NCBI GenBank assembly: GCA_002391525.1
Contig: DGFE01000079.1
Coordinates: 1 to 15,699, forward strand
Direction: 5' to 3'
From: Competibacteraceae bacterium UBA3908
GTDB taxonomy: Bacteria; Pseudomonadota; Gammaproteobacteria; Competibacterales; Competibacteraceae
DNA: 15,699 bases
Shown: positions 14,217 through 15,699 of the stretch, piece by piece
How positions within the stretch are numbered: position 1 is the stretch's first letter
Layout: every line of letters starts with the position of its first letter
Translations under genes and position numbers: made by a program
The notes under the pieces: generated by a model
The model's database searches: none
What the model was told of the DNA's origin: nothing
The model's input: the letters and a program-made list of their open reading frames with translations, nothing else

Positions 14217-15699
14217 ATGTTAGGTAATCACAACAAGATCACCAGGAATCTGAGGCTCCTGGCCGGTCTCGGACTCTTGAGCCCGGTGCTCATCACGGCG
14301 TGGCCGAACGCGGCGCCGACCGGCGTTTACATTGTTCAGGGTCACGACCTGGCGGCGGTCGCGGCGGCGGTGCGGACCGCCGGCGGCGAGATCACCCACG
14401 AGCTGGGTATCATCCGGGCGGTCACGGCGCGGTTGACCGAGGCGCAACGGCAAGCCCTGCGGTCGTCGTCGGGTATCGAGCGCATTTATGAGAACAGGAC
14501 GGTAACCAGCGCGGCCAAGCCGGTCGATGACGGCACAGCGCTCGAAGATACCAGCCACATGACCCTGATCGGCGCGGATCGGCTGCACGCGCAAGGCATC
14601 ACCGGCGCGAACGTGACCCTGGCGGTGCTCGACACCGGCTTCTTCAATCAGAAATCCCTGTCGCAAAACACCCGGAAGAAAACCCGCATCCTGGCGCAGT
14701 ATGACGCGCTGGCCGACGCCCCGCTCGACCAGTGGCAAGACACCGACGGCAGCGGGCATGGCGCCCACGTCGCCAGCATCGGAGTGAACAGCGCCGTATC
14801 CGGGGAGACGGGTCAATACCGTGGGGTGGCGCCCGACGCCAACCTGGTGGTGGTGCGGGCCTTCGACGAGGAGGGCAAGGGGAGCTACGCCGACGTGATC
14901 CGCGGCCTCGACTGGCTGGTGGCCCACAAGACCGCCTACGGCATCCGAGTGCTCAACCTGTCCTTCAGCGCCCCGCCCCAGTCGCACTACTGGGACGACC
15001 CGCTGAATCAGGCGGTGATGGCCGCGTGGCAGGCCGGGATCGTGGTGGTGGCCTCGGCCGGCAATACCGGTCCCGCCCCCATGACCGTCGGCGTACCCGG
15101 CAACGTCCCCTACGTCATCACCGTGGGCGCGATGACCGACAATCACACGCCGGGAGACCCAACCGACGACCGGCTGGCCACGTTCTCCTCGGTCGGCCCC
15201 ACCGCCGAGGGTCTGGTCAAGCCGGAAGTGGTCGCCCCCGGCGGACACGTGGTGGCCCTGATGTCCGACAGCGGTCGCATTGCCCGCGAACACCCCGAGT
15301 TCCACGACGGCGGGATCTACTTCACCATGTCCGGCACCTCGCAGGCGGCGGCGGTGGTTTCGGGGGTGGCGGCGCTGCTGCTGCAGGCCGACCCCAGCCT
15401 CACCCCCGACGACGTCAAATGCCGGCTGATGGCCACGGCCCTCGCGGCGCGCACCGCCGACGGCGCCCCGGCCTTCTCGGTCTTCCAGCAGGGCGCCGGG
15501 CTGGTGAACGCCTACGACGCGGCGCACAGCGGCGAGCGCGGCTGCGCCAACCGGGGGATGGACGTGGCCGCCGACCTGGCGGGCACGGCGCACTACGGCG
15601 GCTTCGCTCGCCAGGACGCCGACGGGAATTACTACCTCGAAGGCCCGGACGGCGCGCCGCTACATGTTTGGAACGGCGCCTACCTGTGGCGGGACGCCT
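14217..15699 (+). CDS. second secreted S8 serine protease, truncated by the window end
   Basis: The frame is open from ATG 14217 to the last base (494 codons seen, no stop). GGAG at 14205-14208 precedes it by 8 bases. A signal peptide (about residues 1-34, LLAGLGLLSPVLITAW) is followed by an I9-like propeptide (about 36-100, starting TGVYIVQGHDLAAV). The catalytic domain has Asp139 (AVLDTGFF), His181 (GSGHGAHVAS), Asn283 (ASAGNTGP) and Ser375 in SGTSQAAAVVSGV. The Met that usually follows the catalytic Ser is Gln here. Near the end, WNGAYLWRDA appears, which looks like the start of a YLW-repeat tail like that of the upstream protease. The sequence differs enough from the first protease (different loops and insertions) that this is an old duplication or a recruited paralogue. 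The two genes probably form one transcript. Confidence 0.94.
   Translation, partial: MLGNHNKITRNLRLLAGLGLLSPVLITAWPNAAPTGVYIVQGHDLAAVAAAVRTAGGEITHELGIIRAVTARLTEAQRQALRSSSGIERIYENRTVTSAAKPVDDGTALEDTSHMTLIGADRLHAQGITGANVTLAVLDTGFFNQKSLSQNTRKKTRILAQYDALADAPLDQWQDTDGSGHGAHVASIGVNSAVSGETGQYRGVAPDANLVVVRAFDEEGKGSYADVIRGLDWLVAHKTAYGIRVLNLSFSAPPQSHYWDDPLNQAVMAAWQAGIVVVASAGNTGPAPMTVGVPGNVPYVITVGAMTDNHTPGDPTDDRLATFSSVGPTAEGLVKPEVVAPGGHVVALMSDSGRIAREHPEFHDGGIYFTMSGTSQAAAVVSGVAALLLQADPSLTPDDVKCRLMATALAARTADGAPAFSVFQQGAGLVNAYDAAHSGERGCANRGMDVAADLAGTAHYGGFARQDADGNYYLEGPDGAPLHVWNGAYLWRDA

Noticed and set aside
14220..15593. 457-codon open frame on the minus strand
   Set aside because: Antisense to the second protease, whose catalytic motifs are all in frame; the His/Gly/Arg-rich translation is a shadow.

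Overview
The window is high-GC bacterial DNA (roughly 60-75% in the coding parts) with short intergenic gaps and good Shine-Dalgarno sites. The gene families (a fused PabB-PabC, a YiiD-type thioesterase, FabH-like and GltB-like enzymes, DUF1127, hybrid histidine kinases) and the GGTGGGCATTGCCCACC-type intergenic palindromes suggest a gammaproteobacterium. A wastewater or environmental metagenome bin of the Competibacteraceae kind would fit, but that is a low-confidence inference. The first 58 bases are not biological: they are an Illumina Nextera i5 adapter, so the real contig begins at about position 59, at a GC-rich palindrome.

Layout. (1) 59-2461, + strand: a terminator-like hairpin, a hotdog thioesterase (240-698) and, 20 bp later, a fused aminodeoxychorismate synthase/lyase for p-aminobenzoate and folate synthesis (719-2461). 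(2) 2462-3368: a gene-poor stretch around a small RRM RNA-binding protein (2955-3221), with hairpins before and after it. (3) 3369-5973, + strand: a membrane-anchored FMN/Fe-S glutamate-synthase-like protein followed by a FabH-like ketosynthase. The ketosynthase keeps its Cys but appears to have lost the His and Asn of the catalytic triad. (4) 5974-6090: a tandemly duplicated palindromic repeat between convergent genes; it supplies the stop codon of the next gene. (5) 6067-10738, - strand, read leftwards: periplasmic solute-binding protein, large hybrid histidine kinase, DUF1127 mini-protein, LuxR/NarL-type response regulator. An OmpR-type response regulator (11037-11762, +) is divergent from this block and has no kinase of its own beside it. 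A 23-nt element (20/23 identical) occurs in both large intergenic gaps of the block, so the genes may share a regulator. (6) 11763-12496: non-coding or degenerate DNA that becomes AT-rich and ends in a plausible promoter. (7) 12497-15699, + strand: two consecutive secreted S8 (subtilisin-like) proteases. The first ends in a hexapeptide GYLWSD/GYLWAD repeat tail. The second runs off the window just as a similar YLW motif begins.

How the parts may work together (inference): the solute-binding protein could present a ligand to the hybrid kinase, which would then signal to the OmpR-type and/or NarL-type regulators. The tandem proteases look like one secreted or surface proteolytic unit with an unusual Trp/Tyr-rich tail. 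I see no tRNA, rRNA, CRISPR array, transposase or integrase.
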